Source: Caballeronia zhejiangensis (GTDB lineage: Bacteria > Pseudomonadota > Gammaproteobacteria > Burkholderiales > Burkholderiaceae). From it: 64,000 bases of DNA. How positions within the stretch are numbered: the first letter of the stretch is position 1; each line of letters starts with the position of its first letter. Below the pieces are notes generated by a model that was given only the letters and a program-made list of their open reading frames with translations, did not search any database and was not told the DNA's origin. The translations under genes were made by a program, and so were the position numbers. The stretch is taken from NCBI RefSeq assembly GCF_000698575.1, contig NZ_JFHD01000002.1, positions 62,001 through 126,000 of the forward strand, in the 5' to 3' direction. Below, piece by piece: positions 37,562 to 46,193 of this stretch.

Positions 37562-38577
37562 GGCGTGCTGATGTCCTGTTTCGTGCCCGAGCTCGCGCGA
37601 GGAACGAAATTGACGGCGACGAGCGTGTCGGCCTGGCTCGGCGGGCTCGATTGATCTTCCAACAGCAATTCGACACCGCGGCGCCCGAGCGCTTCCTTGT
37701 CGACGGTCACGGTCGAGAGCGGCGGCGTGCTTTGGGCGGCGGCCGGAATGTCGTCGAAACCGACGAACGCGATGTCGTCCGGCACGCGCAAGCCGTGCGC
37801 GAGACAGACGCGCATCGCGGCGAGGGCCGCTGCATCGTTATAGGCGAAAACGGCGTCGGGCAGGGGACCGGATTGCGCACGGGCTTCCGCGATGAGGCGT
37901 TCCATCGCGTCGGCGGCGGCCTGATCGGCGGTCAGGCCCGGCTGCGTCATGACCTCGAGCGTCGGATCGAAAAGCTGGCCGGCATCGAAATATGCTTTCC
38001 GATAGCCGAGCGCGCGTTGCGCGATGCTGTAATGCGCGAGCGATCCGCCGATGAACGCGATGCGCCGCCGCCCTTGCGCGAACAGATGCTGCATCGCGAG
38101 CGACGCGCCGGTCACATTGTCGATGTTGACGGAGCGGAATCCCGGCGCGCGCAGGTCGATCAGCACGGTGGGCCGCGCGAGCGAATGCAGATGCGCGAGC
38201 AGTTCCGGCTCGACGAAACCCGCGACCGCGATAGCGTCCGGCGCGTGCAGGCGCATCTGCTGCGCGAGATCGTGCGTCGGACCGGCCGTGAGCACGGATG
38301 GCACGAGCCGCCGCTCGCGGCACGCTTCCTCGAAACCGTTCAGCACATGGGAAAAGAAAGGGCTGACGGCGAAATTGTTGTGCTGCCGATGCAGCAGAAA
38401 GGTCACGCGACGAATGCGCGTGCGCAACTGAGCCGAATCGTAGCCGAGTTGCTGCGCCACTTCGACGACGCGCACGCGCGTCGCCTCGGACAAGCCTGGT
38501 TGATTCTTGAGCGCGCGCGAAACCGTCCCGATCGAGACGCTTGCCGCGCGCGCGACATCGCGAATGGTGGTGGCCAT
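37558..38577 (-). CDS. LacI-family transcriptional regulator
   Basis: The 339-residue repressor has an N-terminal helix-turn-helix (TIRDVARAASVSIGTVSRALKN, residues 4-25) and hinge helix, then a periplasmic-binding-protein-like effector domain (about 60-330). It is the first gene of the operon and is coupled by ATGA to the isomerase gene, so it probably controls its own operon in response to the sugar or its phosphate. The 203-nt upstream region is AT-rich with several A/T runs; no palindromic LacI operator could be fixed with confidence. Confidence 0.9.
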   Translation of the reverse strand: MATTIRDVARAASVSIGTVSRALKNQPGLSEATRVRVVEVAQQLGYDSAQLRTRIRRVTFLLHRQHNNFAVSPFFSHVLNGFEEACRERRLVPSVLTAGPTHDLAQQMRLHAPDAIAVAGFVEPELLAHLHSLARPTVLIDLRAPGFRSVNIDNVTGASLAMQHLFAQGRRRIAFIGGSLAHYSIAQRALGYRKAYFDAGQLFDPTLEVMTQPGLTADQAAADAMERLIAEARAQSGPLPDAVFAYNDAAALAAMRVCLAHGLRVPDDIAFVGFDDIPAAAQSTPPLSTVTVDKEALGRRGVELLLEDQSSPPSQADTLVAVNFVPRASSGTKQDISTP

Positions 38578-38780
38578 CGTGGTGTTCTCTGTCTCCGCTT
38601 TTCTCGGCTGTTTTCCGCTCAGGCGCGATGTTGCGCGCGCTCGGCCGGTTCACTTGTTCGAGGCGATTGTATAGTAAAAAGTCTCGAACCTACCGTATGC
38701 GAAGATTGGAGAAAACCAGTAGGCCGTTGTTATATATGCGATTCCTTGCGAGTTATTTGTTTAGTAAAAATACGGAAACA

Positions 38781-39392
38781 TTACGCCGCGGCTTCGCGGT
38801 CGTGAACCGAGCGCTTGTCGGGCGTCCATACGTCGAGGATCAGATCGTCGTCCCAATAGTGGCTTAGCAGCGGCAGACTCATGCGGCCGCGCAGCTTTGC
38901 GTGGACTTCGTCGCCGTTCTGAAGCCAGCCTTCGATCGGCCGACGCCAGTGACACGCGACGACCGCGCCGTCATGCGACAAGCTTTGGTGTATATGCTCG
39001 ACGATGTGCCATAGCTGCGGCTCGTCGAGGTAATAGCCGATCTCGCTGATCACGACGAGATCGAACTTGCCGGTGGGCCAGCAGTCGGGCAGCAGCATCT
39101 GCCGGACATCGACGTTCCGATATTCCGCGACGCGTTGCCGCGTGAGCGCGACGGCGTCCTCGGCGATGTCGGTTGCGATCAGCTCGTCGCAGCGTGGCGC
39201 GAGCAGCGCCGTCAGTTCGCCGTTGCCGCAGCCTGGCTCGAATGCGCGCGCATAGCGTTCGTGCGGAAGCGAGGCGAGCAGGAGCGCGCGTTTGCGCCGT
39301 TCATACCATCGATGCCTGATTTTCCAGGGATCGTCGTTATCTCGATAAAGAGTATCGAAGTACTGCTTAGTATTGTTGTTGGTGTTGTTCAT
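38781..39392 (-). CDS. NodS-like SAM-dependent methyltransferase
   Basis: The 203-residue class I methyltransferase begins at 39392 (MNNTNNNTKQYFDTLY). The NodS-family segment YFDTLYRDNDDPWKIRHRWYERRKR and the SAM-binding motif FEPGCGNGELTALL at about 46-59 are followed by DLVVISEIGYYL. NodS N-methylates the deacetylated glucosamine of Nod factors; here only the fold relationship is supported. The ATG overlaps the stop of the PIG-L deacetylase gene by 4 nt. It is the last gene of a three-gene cassette. The upstream frame stays open but lies within the deacetylase gene. Confidence 0.85.
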   Translation of the reverse strand: MNNTNNNTKQYFDTLYRDNDDPWKIRHRWYERRKRALLLASLPHERYARAFEPGCGNGELTALLAPRCDELIATDIAEDAVALTRQRVAEYRNVDVRQMLLPDCWPTGKFDLVVISEIGYYLDEPQLWHIVEHIHQSLSHDGAVVACHWRRPIEGWLQNGDEVHAKLRGRMSLPLLSHYWDDDLILDVWTPDKRSVHDREAAA

Positions 39393-40180
39393 ATGAGTAC
39401 GACTTCGAAAGGCCGTGTAAGCCTTGCCAGCACATGCTCGGGCAGCACTGGCGCTTGTCCGGTGGTGGCGTCGGGGTCGAGCTGGCTCCGAAAAGCCTGC
39501 ACGGCCCGGAGCTTCCGGGCATGCGTGGCGCCGTCGAGCACGATGCGGCGAGCACGGCTCCATGGCACGCGCGTATCGTCCGGCGACGCCCAGTGCCAGG
39601 TCCAGAGCGGCACCTCCACACAAGGCAGATCGAGCGCTTGTGCCGCGGACTGAACGGCGCGCCCGGCCGCCTCGTGGTCGGGGTGACCATCATAGCGCCA
39701 TGTCGTGAAAACTATGTCGCCCGGTTGAAGGTACTCCGACAGGCATCCTGACAAACTCGATTCGATCTGGTCAGGATCGCCGTCCTGGAGCCCGAGCCGG
39801 ACTACCTGGACCTGACGCAGATGCAGCCGTTGCAGCGCAGCCCTCGTTTCCTGCGGACGTACGCGTGCAAGACGTTCCGGCGGCCATTCGGATGACTTCG
39901 GGTGACTTGCCGTGCCGTCCGTTGCGGCGATGATGAGAATGTGCCGGCTGATCTCCGACAGTCGAGCGAGCAGGCCGCCGGTGCCGAGGATTTCATCGTC
40001 GGGGTGTGGCGCAACGACGACGGCCCGGCTGCCGAGCGGCACCAGTTCCGCCGGATCGACTTCGGGCAGCGCATTCAGACGCGCCCATCCCTGCCATGCG
40101 GCTTCGGGCGTGCCTTCGCCGCGTATGGCGCGGTCAGTGGCCGTTTCGTCGGTAGGCGCTTGCGTGGTCACACTTGCCAT
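39389..40180 (-). CDS. PIG-L/LmbE-family N-deacetylase
   Basis: The 263-residue protein has the zinc-binding motif VVVAPHPDDEILGTGGLL (His59, Asp61, Asp62) and the third ligand region in YDGHPDHEAAG. PIG-L enzymes remove acetyl groups from N-acetylglucosaminyl compounds such as GlcNAc-inositol lipids, mycothiol or bacillithiol precursors and antibiotics. About 45 extra residues precede the domain. It overlaps the acyl-CoA-dehydrogenase-like gene by 13 nt at its start and the methyltransferase gene by 4 nt at its end, so all three are translated from one message. Confidence 0.88.
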   Translation of the reverse strand: MASVTTQAPTDETATDRAIRGEGTPEAAWQGWARLNALPEVDPAELVPLGSRAVVVAPHPDDEILGTGGLLARLSEISRHILIIAATDGTASHPKSSEWPPERLARVRPQETRAALQRLHLRQVQVVRLGLQDGDPDQIESSLSGCLSEYLQPGDIVFTTWRYDGHPDHEAAGRAVQSAAQALDLPCVEVPLWTWHWASPDDTRVPWSRARRIVLDGATHARKLRAVQAFRSQLDPDATTGQAPVLPEHVLARLTRPFEVVLI

Positions 40181-41205
40181 GAAATCCCTTCCTCCTCTAT
40201 GACGTGCTCCGCGAGCGATGCTTCGTCACGCTCGGCGTGGCTTTGTCGAACGAAAACCGGCAGATCGGCCATCAACTGCGCGAAGTGCGCGTCGCGGCAC
40301 AGCGGGCCGGCGCCCAGCGCGCGGCCCGCGCGCTCCACGACCAGCGTTGCCACATGTTCGGCCGCGAGGCGCGCACGCATCGTCGGCACCATGGCGTCGG
40401 CCTGCGGCTCGCGGTCGATGAACGCCGCCGTCTCGCGCAGCAACGCGGCCGTCGCGGATAGCGCCGTATCGATCGCACCGAGATGCGCGAGCTTGTGCGG
40501 CCCCGCGCGATGCTTTGTATCGCGCGCGACGAACGCTGCAATGCCCGATGCCGCGCCGAACCAGCACGCGGCAATGCCCGCGCCGCCCTGCCAGAAACCA
40601 GGGCGCTCGAGATAACCACGCGGCGGACCGACCAACTGCGCGCGTACTCGCTCGAAGCGCACGTCGACGCTCGCGCTCGCCTCCATGCCGACCGCTTGCC
40701 AGCCGGAACCGGTGACTTTCACGCCGTTCTGCCGCAGATCGACGGCGGCGAGAACCGGTTCGTCGCGCTCGTTCCACGCGGTTACGAGCGCATGCGTGAC
40801 CGATGCCGCTCCGGAGCACCATGCCTTCGTGCCGTCCAGCGCGACGATCTGTGAGCCGGCGTCACCCAGCGCCAACAAGCGCGCACTCGGCGGTTCGGCT
40901 GCCCAGACGGCCCACGCGCTGCCGTCGTCGGGTGGCGGGCCGCCCAGTTCGGCGAGGATGGCGAGCGCGTCCGTGTGGCCTTCGTAGAGCTTGACCAAAG
41001 AGAGGTCGAAGGCTGCGACCGCGCCCAACGCGCGCCAGCGCTCAGCCGTGTTTCCCCGGCCCGGCAAGGGAAGGCGATCGAGACCCGCGCCGGTCAGCGC
41101 ATGAAGCGCGCGGCCTGTTTCTTCGGCGTTGCCGCGTTGAAACGGCAACTTGCCGAGAAAGTCGCGCAAGGCGGAGGCCGTCGCATGCTGTTCGACGCAG
41201 TTCAT
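40168..41205 (-). CDS. Acyl-CoA dehydrogenase-like flavoprotein
   Basis: The 345-residue protein resembles acyl-CoA dehydrogenases. It has an all-helical N-domain, a beta-domain segment (LDGTKAWCSGAASVTHALVTAW and VDLRQNGVKVTGSGWQAVGM) and a C-terminal helical domain. It is shorter than the usual ~380 residues. The C-terminal region reads LPVFVRQSHAERDEASLA, where typical dehydrogenases have the Y-E-G-T segment with the catalytic Glu; that Glu is not evident. This makes a classical beta-oxidation role doubtful and fits the divergent group related to flavin monooxygenases. It is the first gene of the cassette with PIG-L and NodS-like genes. Confidence 0.75.
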   Translation of the reverse strand: MNCVEQHATASALRDFLGKLPFQRGNAEETGRALHALTGAGLDRLPLPGRGNTAERWRALGAVAAFDLSLVKLYEGHTDALAILAELGGPPPDDGSAWAVWAAEPPSARLLALGDAGSQIVALDGTKAWCSGAASVTHALVTAWNERDEPVLAAVDLRQNGVKVTGSGWQAVGMEASASVDVRFERVRAQLVGPPRGYLERPGFWQGGAGIAACWFGAASGIAAFVARDTKHRAGPHKLAHLGAIDTALSATAALLRETAAFIDREPQADAMVPTMRARLAAEHVATLVVERAGRALGAGPLCRDAHFAQLMADLPVFVRQSHAERDEASLAEHVIEEEGISWQV

Positions 41206-41525
41206 CGGTCCATCCGCTGTTTAAGTTTGATGCGTTGTGTCCACATGGCGCGCCGTGTCCGTTTCTGCCCGGTTTGAACAAGAGTGTGGCAAGGGACATG
41301 CCCGAGCACCATTCAGCCGAAAGACGTAGGCCAAAGTGCCGGACGCGCGGCAACGCGTTCCGACGAATCGATGTGAAAAGTCAGGCTTTCTGGCTTATGC
41401 CGCTTGGCTGAATGGTCGCTTGAGCGTGGCCGGGTTCAAATGACGCAAAAGGCCGCACGCGGCGGCCTTCTGGAAGGGGATCGAATATGGCGAACCAGCG
41501 GGCGCCGTTCGCGGACGGGCGTGAA
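41206..41525. other. 320-nt gap upstream of the acyl-CoA-dehydrogenase-like cassette
   Basis: This must include the promoter of the minus-strand cassette, but no convincing -35/-10 pair was identified. The terminator of the neighbouring BASS transporter gene is at 41449-41469. No gene is supported. Confidence 0.4.
41449..41469 (-). terminator. Rho-independent terminator after the BASS transporter gene
   Basis: AAGGCCGC-ACGCG-GCGGCCTT is a perfect 8-bp stem. On the minus strand TTTTG follows. It lies about 57 nt after the transporter stop and separates that gene from the downstream cassette on the same strand. Confidence 0.7.
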
Positions 41526-42548
41526 TCAGCGGCGGGCGGGCGCTCCGACGGCCTTGTTCTCGCGCGCGGCTTCGGGCGCAGTTTTGCGTGCGCCCCAGCG
41601 CTGCGCGAGCACCGCGCACACCATCAATTGAATCTGGTGGAAAAGCATGAGCGGAAGCACGACCGCACCGACCGCGTGCGACGCGAAAATCACCTTCGCC
41701 ATCGGAATGCCGGAGGCGAGACTCTTCTTCGAACCGCAGAAGATGATCGTGATCTGGTCGGCGCGCGAGAAGCCGAGGCGCTTGGCCGTGAACGCCGTGA
41801 TGAACAGCGCCGCCGCCAGCAACAGGATATTGACCGCGAGCAGCCCCGCGAGCGTCCCGAGCGAAATCGAATGCCAGATGCCTTCGTTCACGGCTTCGCT
41901 GAACGCGACGTACACGACGAGCAGAATCGAGCCCTGATCGACGAACTTGAGCATCGCGCGATGCCTGTCGATCCACTTGCCGATGGCCGGCCGCAGCAAT
42001 TGCCCGGCAATGAACGGCACGAGCAGTTGCAGCGTGATGTTGCCGACGGTGTGCCACGGCGAGCCGGTCGTCGCGCCGTGATTGCTCACGACGATCCCGA
42101 CGAGCGCCGGCGTGATGAAAATGCCGAGCAGGCTCGACGCGGACGCGCTGCACACGGCGGCCGGCACGTTGCCCTTTGCCATCGACGTGAACGCAATCGA
42201 CGACTGCACCGTGGACGGCAGCGTGCACAGAAACAGGATGCCGGTGTAGAGCGCCGGCGTCACGAGCGGCGTCAGCACCGGTTTGAGCGCGAGCCCGAGT
42301 AGTGGAAAGAGCGCGAAGGTGCTGAGCAGCACGACGAGATGCAGCCGCCAGTGCGTCGCGCCGGCGATGATCGCCTCGCGGGAAAGCTTCGCGCCATGCA
42401 GGAAGAACAAGAGGCCGATGGCGATATCGGTGATCCAGTTGAATGCGACCGCCGCGCCGCCGCGGCAGGGCAGAAAGCTCGCGACGATGACGGTGCCGAC
42501 GAGCGCCAGCGTGAAGTTGTCGGGAAGAAGTTTGGGCCGTGCCATCAA
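41526..42548 (-). CDS. Bile acid:sodium symporter (BASS) family transporter
   Basis: The 340-residue inner-membrane protein has nine to ten hydrophobic segments and belongs to the BASS superfamily, in the SBF-like/YfeH-type branch. Landmarks are AIGLLFFLHGAKLS near the N-terminus, LCTLPSTVQSSIAFTSMAKGN (conserved discontinuous-helix region) and IIFCGSKKSLASGIPMAKVIF. The physiological substrate of bacterial YfeH-like proteins is unclear; Na+-coupled organic anion uptake is the family expectation. ATG codons at 42548 and 42545 are equally possible starts. Confidence 0.88.
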   Translation of the reverse strand: MMARPKLLPDNFTLALVGTVIVASFLPCRGGAAVAFNWITDIAIGLLFFLHGAKLSREAIIAGATHWRLHLVVLLSTFALFPLLGLALKPVLTPLVTPALYTGILFLCTLPSTVQSSIAFTSMAKGNVPAAVCSASASSLLGIFITPALVGIVVSNHGATTGSPWHTVGNITLQLLVPFIAGQLLRPAIGKWIDRHRAMLKFVDQGSILLVVYVAFSEAVNEGIWHSISLGTLAGLLAVNILLLAAALFITAFTAKRLGFSRADQITIIFCGSKKSLASGIPMAKVIFASHAVGAVVLPLMLFHQIQLMVCAVLAQRWGARKTAPEAARENKAVGAPARR

Positions 42549-43058
42549 AGAGTCTCGTACTTGGACACGCCGGCCGCTGGGCGGGGCGTTTTTTGCGTCA
42601 AGTCAGGAAAAACCATGATTTTCGCTCGCACCCGATTAAATTGGCAAATTCATTTACTGGATCGATTGATGACACGTCCACATGAAACGACCTGTGCACG
42701 AGGCAGGCCGAATGACCGCTACAGCAAAACTCGGGCCGCGCGCGAGCCAATTTCGCGGCTTTCAGATTCTTTTGTCCAGCACATTTGTTCTTCATATGTT
42801 TGGTCGTCCGAAATGCTAGGCGGCAGCGAAAAACTCTGACGTAACATGGTGTTACAACCATCGAGCGGGCCTAACACTTTTTGGCTCGACTGCTTTCGCG
42901 GCGCGAAATAAATTGTTGAATACACCGGTTGGCGGGTTTATGCATCGCTCGATGCAAGGCCCCGAATGTTCCGACTGCCGCCGGTTGTCCGCCTGAAGCG
43001 AAAGTCTCCGCTTTCCATTCACGGACGGAAATATCGGTCGGACGCAGGCTGTTTCGAC
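42549..43058. other. 510-nt AT-richer gap upstream of a small exported protein
   Basis: No gene could be supported. The stretch 42600-42920 is clearly less GC-rich than its surroundings. A near-perfect palindrome TGCATCG-CT-CGATGCA lies at 42941-42956 and could be an operator for the next gene. Promoter boxes could not be placed with confidence. Confidence 0.4.
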
Positions 43059-43427
43059 ATGGCGCTCACAGGCATTCGCAACACTACCCGGCTTTTCGCA
43101 TCCGCAGCGCTTGGCGCGCTCGCGGTGGCGGGTTCGCTCGCGCTTGCCGGGCCGCGCGTCGAGTGGCTGCCGTCGACAGTCCTCACCGATTCCGGCGCCA
43201 GCAGGCAATCGCTGCATTACACGCCGGTCGCCGCCAAAGACGGCTTGACGCCCGTTAGCGCCGAAGTGCGTCCGGGCCCGCGGGGCGATCAAACGGTGCC
43301 GCTGCGTGGCGCGGGCTCGATTCGCGCCGACATCACGCGCTACAACGAAGAGCGCAGCCTGCCGCGCCCCCCCGGCCGTCCGGCCGACGACGGTCGCGCG
43401 CCGACGAACGCGAACTACCGCAACTGA
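43059..43427 (+). CDS. Small exported protein of unknown function (122 aa)
   Basis: The ATG at 43059 begins MALTGIRNTTRLFASAALGALAVAGSLALAG, a good Sec signal peptide or N-terminal anchor of about 29 residues. The mature part is polar and rich in Arg, Pro, Gly and Ser and ends in GRAPTNANYRN, with no recognisable domain. An upstream in-frame start at 42966 would bury the signal sequence and is less likely. The function is unknown; the protein is probably periplasmic or surface-associated. Confidence 0.5.
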   Translation: MALTGIRNTTRLFASAALGALAVAGSLALAGPRVEWLPSTVLTDSGASRQSLHYTPVAAKDGLTPVSAEVRPGPRGDQTVPLRGAGSIRADITRYNEERSLPRPPGRPADDGRAPTNANYRN

Positions 43428-43935
43428 ACGCTCCGCAGTCTTCCTGAGCTGACCTCCGTTTCGCCGCGTTCACCGCGCGGAGCGCAAAACTGTTTGCGCG
43501 TCTAGCTTCGCTGTCACGATGACGTAATCTCGCCACAGTTGCGCATCGAATTTCCCCCAGACGTTCCGCTCTTTTTTCCGCGCAAGGACAATGCGGCCTG
43601 CGCGGGAAAATGTCCGAAATTCTTTATTTCAAACGCCTTTCGACGCTTGGAGAGGCGCGCCGGTACTCGCTGCGCATCTCGCCGGTTGTCGATCCGGCCA
43701 TCGCGAGCCTGAGGCAAAGCGTCCCTTCCTGCGCGCAGGCGGGGCGGGAAGTATTCGAACCGCTATACCCGCAATAACCAAAAACATTTTTGACCGGAAA
43801 AATGGTCCGTAAAGATGGTGCCGCTCCACACGCGATGCCTCTTCGCCCACTAAACCGTTATGCCGGTCAGACGAGGCGAGCGCAACGCAACTCGCCCGCA
43901 AAGATTTCAATTTTCGACAAAGAACAGGAGAGTTC
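43428..43935. other. 508-nt gap upstream of the porin gene
   Basis: No gene is supported. The last 200 nt are AT-richer and must contain the porin promoter; a GACC-GGAAAAAT-GGTC dyad lies around 43792-43807. The porin ribosome site AGGAGAG is just before 43936. Long leaders are usual for regulated porins, but no small-RNA site could be identified by eye. Confidence 0.4.
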
Positions 43936-45045
43936 ATGAAGTCAACCGTCAACCGTGCAATGACTACGGTGAAAACAACGGTCAAGGCCACCGCGGTCGC
44001 CGCAGCGATGTTCGGCCTCTTCGCCGCGGGCACGGCGCACGCGCAATCGAGCGTTTCGCTATATGGACAAGTCGACGAATGGGTCGGCGCGCAGAAATTT
44101 CCCGGCGGCGATCGCGCCTGGAACGTGAGCGGCGGCGGCATGTCGACGTCGTACTGGGGCTTGAAGGGCGCCGAGGATCTCGGCGGCGGCTACAAGGCCA
44201 TCTTCACGTTGGAAAGCTTCTTCCGCGCGCAGAACGGTCAGTACGGACGCTTCCAGGGCGACACCTTCTTCGCGCGCAACTCATACGTCGGCATTCAAGG
44301 TCCGATCGGCACGTTCACCGCGGGCCGCCTGACGACGCAACTCTTCGTCTCGACGATCCTGTTCAACCCGTTCGTCGATTCGTACGTCTTCTCGCCGATG
44401 GTCTATCACGTGTTCCTCGGCGCGGGCACATTCCCGACGTACCGCACGGATCAGGGCGCGATCGGCGATTCGGGCTGGAACAACTCGGTCCAGTACACGT
44501 CGCCTGACTTCAACGGTCTGTCGGGCAGCGTGATGTACAGCTTCGGCAACACCGCCGGCGACGGCCGCTCGAAGAAGTACAGCGCGCAGTTCCTGTACTT
44601 CCACGGTCCGTTCGCGGCGACGGGCGTCTATCAGTACGTGAACTTCAACAACACCCCGGGCGATCTGACGTCGGTGGACGGCTTCGCTTCGCCGGGCTAC
44701 AAGAGCCAGAGCGTCGGCCAGTTGGGCGCGTCGTACGACATGAAGTACGTCAAGTTCTTCGCGCAGTACATGTACACGAAGAACGACTACGAAGGCCCCG
44801 GCACGTTCCACGTCAACACCGGACAAGGCGGTGTGACGGTTCCGCTCGGCCCGGGCACGGTGATGGCGTCGTATGCGTACTCGCGCAGCAACGGCGGTCT
44901 CGATCAGACGCACAAGAGCTGGGCGCTCGGCTACGACTATCCGCTGTCGAAGCGCACCGACGTCTACGCCGCGTACCTGAACGACAAGTACACGGGTATG
45001 TCGACGGGCGATACCTTCGGCGTCGGTCTCCGCGCGAAGTTCTAA
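43936..45045 (+). CDS. Gram-negative general porin (OmpC/Porin_4 type)
   Basis: The 369-residue outer-membrane trimeric porin has a signal peptide of 36 residues ending AGTAHA and a mature start QSSVSLYGQVDEWVG, the classic first beta strand. Alternating aromatic strands follow, and the protein ends in GLRAKF with the C-terminal Phe needed for BAM-mediated insertion. It is a betaproteobacterial porin of the OpcP/Omp38 kind and would form a 16-stranded barrel for small hydrophilic solutes. A very strong terminator follows. Codon choice is strongly biased to C-ending codons, as expected for an abundant protein. Confidence 0.93.
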   Translation: MKSTVNRAMTTVKTTVKATAVAAAMFGLFAAGTAHAQSSVSLYGQVDEWVGAQKFPGGDRAWNVSGGGMSTSYWGLKGAEDLGGGYKAIFTLESFFRAQNGQYGRFQGDTFFARNSYVGIQGPIGTFTAGRLTTQLFVSTILFNPFVDSYVFSPMVYHVFLGAGTFPTYRTDQGAIGDSGWNNSVQYTSPDFNGLSGSVMYSFGNTAGDGRSKKYSAQFLYFHGPFAATGVYQYVNFNNTPGDLTSVDGFASPGYKSQSVGQLGASYDMKYVKFFAQYMYTKNDYEGPGTFHVNTGQGGVTVPLGPGTVMASYAYSRSNGGLDQTHKSWALGYDYPLSKRTDVYAAYLNDKYTGMSTGDTFGVGLRAKF

Positions 45046-45063
45046 AGCGTTTCGCATCGAACG

Positions 45064-45093
45064 AAAACACCGCGCTCAAGGGCGCGGTGTTTT
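45064..45093 (+). terminator. Strong bidirectional terminator between porin and nitronate monooxygenase genes
   Basis: AAAACACCGCGC-TCAAGG-GCGCGGTGTTTT is a perfect 12-bp stem with A and T runs in the stem ends. It therefore works for the porin on the plus strand and for the convergent minus-strand gene. Confidence 0.88.
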
Positions 45094-45113
45094 GCTTTCT
45101 ACGGCACAAAAAA

Positions 45114-46076
45114 TCAGCCGATCGCGAGGCGCGCCTTCGCGTCGTCGTATTCGCGCTTCAGACGCTCGACCAGTTCCGCGACGCTCGGCACGTCCTCCAT
45201 CAGCCCGACGCCCTGGCCCGCGCCCCAGATTTCCTTCCACGCCTTCGCCTTGCTCGTGCCTTCGGCGAAGTTCATCGCGTTCTTGTCGGAGACGGGCAGC
45301 GCATCGGGATCGAGTCCCGCATTGACGATGCTCTCGCGGATGTAGTTGCCATGCACGCCCGTGAAGAGATTCGTGTAGATGATGTCGGCGGCGGTTGCAT
45401 CGACGATCGCGCGCTTGTATTCCTCGAGCGCGTGCGCTTCCTTCGTCGCGATGAAGCGCGTGCCCATGTAGGCGAGGTCCGCGCCCATCGCTTGCGCCGC
45501 GAGGATCGAGCCGCCATTGGCGATCGCGCCCGACAGCACGATCGGGCCGTCGAACATGCGCCGCACTTCGCCGACGAGCGCGAACGGCGACGTCGTCCCC
45601 GCGTGACCGCCCGCGCCCGCCGCGACGAGAATGAGGCCGTCGACGCCCGCTTCGAGCGCTTTCTGCGCGTGCCGCAAGTTGATGACGTCGTGCAGCACGA
45701 TGCCGCCGTACGAATGCACGGCGTCGATCATCTCCTTGACCGGCGCGCGCAGGCTCGTGATGAAGATCGGCACCTCATGCTCGACGCACACGCGCACGTC
45801 CTGTTCGAGCCGCGCATTCGACTGATGAACGATCTGATTGACCGCGATCGGCCCGATCACGGCATCGGGATTCGCGGCCTTGTGCGCGGCGAGCTCGCTT
45901 TGAATCTGCGTGAGCCATTCGTCGAGCAGTTCGGCGGGACGCGCGTTCAACGCCGGAAAAGAGCCGACGATGCCCGCCTTGCATTGCGCAAGCACGAGCT
46001 CGGGATAACTGACGATGAACATCGGCGAGCCGACGACGGGCAAGCTGAGGTGCTGCAAGATGGCGGGCAGAGCCAT
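45114..46076 (-). CDS. Nitronate monooxygenase (2-nitropropane dioxygenase family)
   Basis: This 320-residue FMN-dependent TIM-barrel enzyme oxidises nitronates such as propionate-3-nitronate, detoxifying nitroalkanes. Visible family features are PVVGSPMFIVSYPELVLAQCKAGIVGSFPALNA at the N-terminus, HDVINLRHAQKALEAGVDGLILVAAGAGGHAG (catalytic His and the FMN phosphate-binding Gly-rich loop) and MGADLAYMGTRFIATKEA. The length fits class I bacterial enzymes. It is divergent from the dehalogenase-like hydrolase across a region with a perfect palindrome. Confidence 0.9.
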   Translation of the reverse strand: MALPAILQHLSLPVVGSPMFIVSYPELVLAQCKAGIVGSFPALNARPAELLDEWLTQIQSELAAHKAANPDAVIGPIAVNQIVHQSNARLEQDVRVCVEHEVPIFITSLRAPVKEMIDAVHSYGGIVLHDVINLRHAQKALEAGVDGLILVAAGAGGHAGTTSPFALVGEVRRMFDGPIVLSGAIANGGSILAAQAMGADLAYMGTRFIATKEAHALEEYKRAIVDATAADIIYTNLFTGVHGNYIRESIVNAGLDPDALPVSDKNAMNFAEGTSKAKAWKEIWGAGQGVGLMEDVPSVAELVERLKREYDDAKARLAIG

Positions 46077-46179
46077 GGCACGAATCTCCTGAGTGTGTCC
46101 GAGCAGCGTTAAACCATTCTAGAGAACTGGCGCGCGATCCGGCACGCACGATCATTTTCCGGAAGGCACGCGTGGCCAG

Positions 46180-46193
46180 CGAACGATCGTTCG
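46180..46193. promoter_or_regulatory. Perfect 14-bp palindrome, candidate TetR-type operator
   Basis: CGAACGATCGTTCG is a perfect palindrome in the 259-nt divergent region between the nitronate monooxygenase and dehalogenase-like genes. A related half-site ACGATCATT lies about 30 nt away. TetR-family regulators often bind palindromes of this kind. No regulator gene is adjacent, so assignment is inference. Confidence 0.45.
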
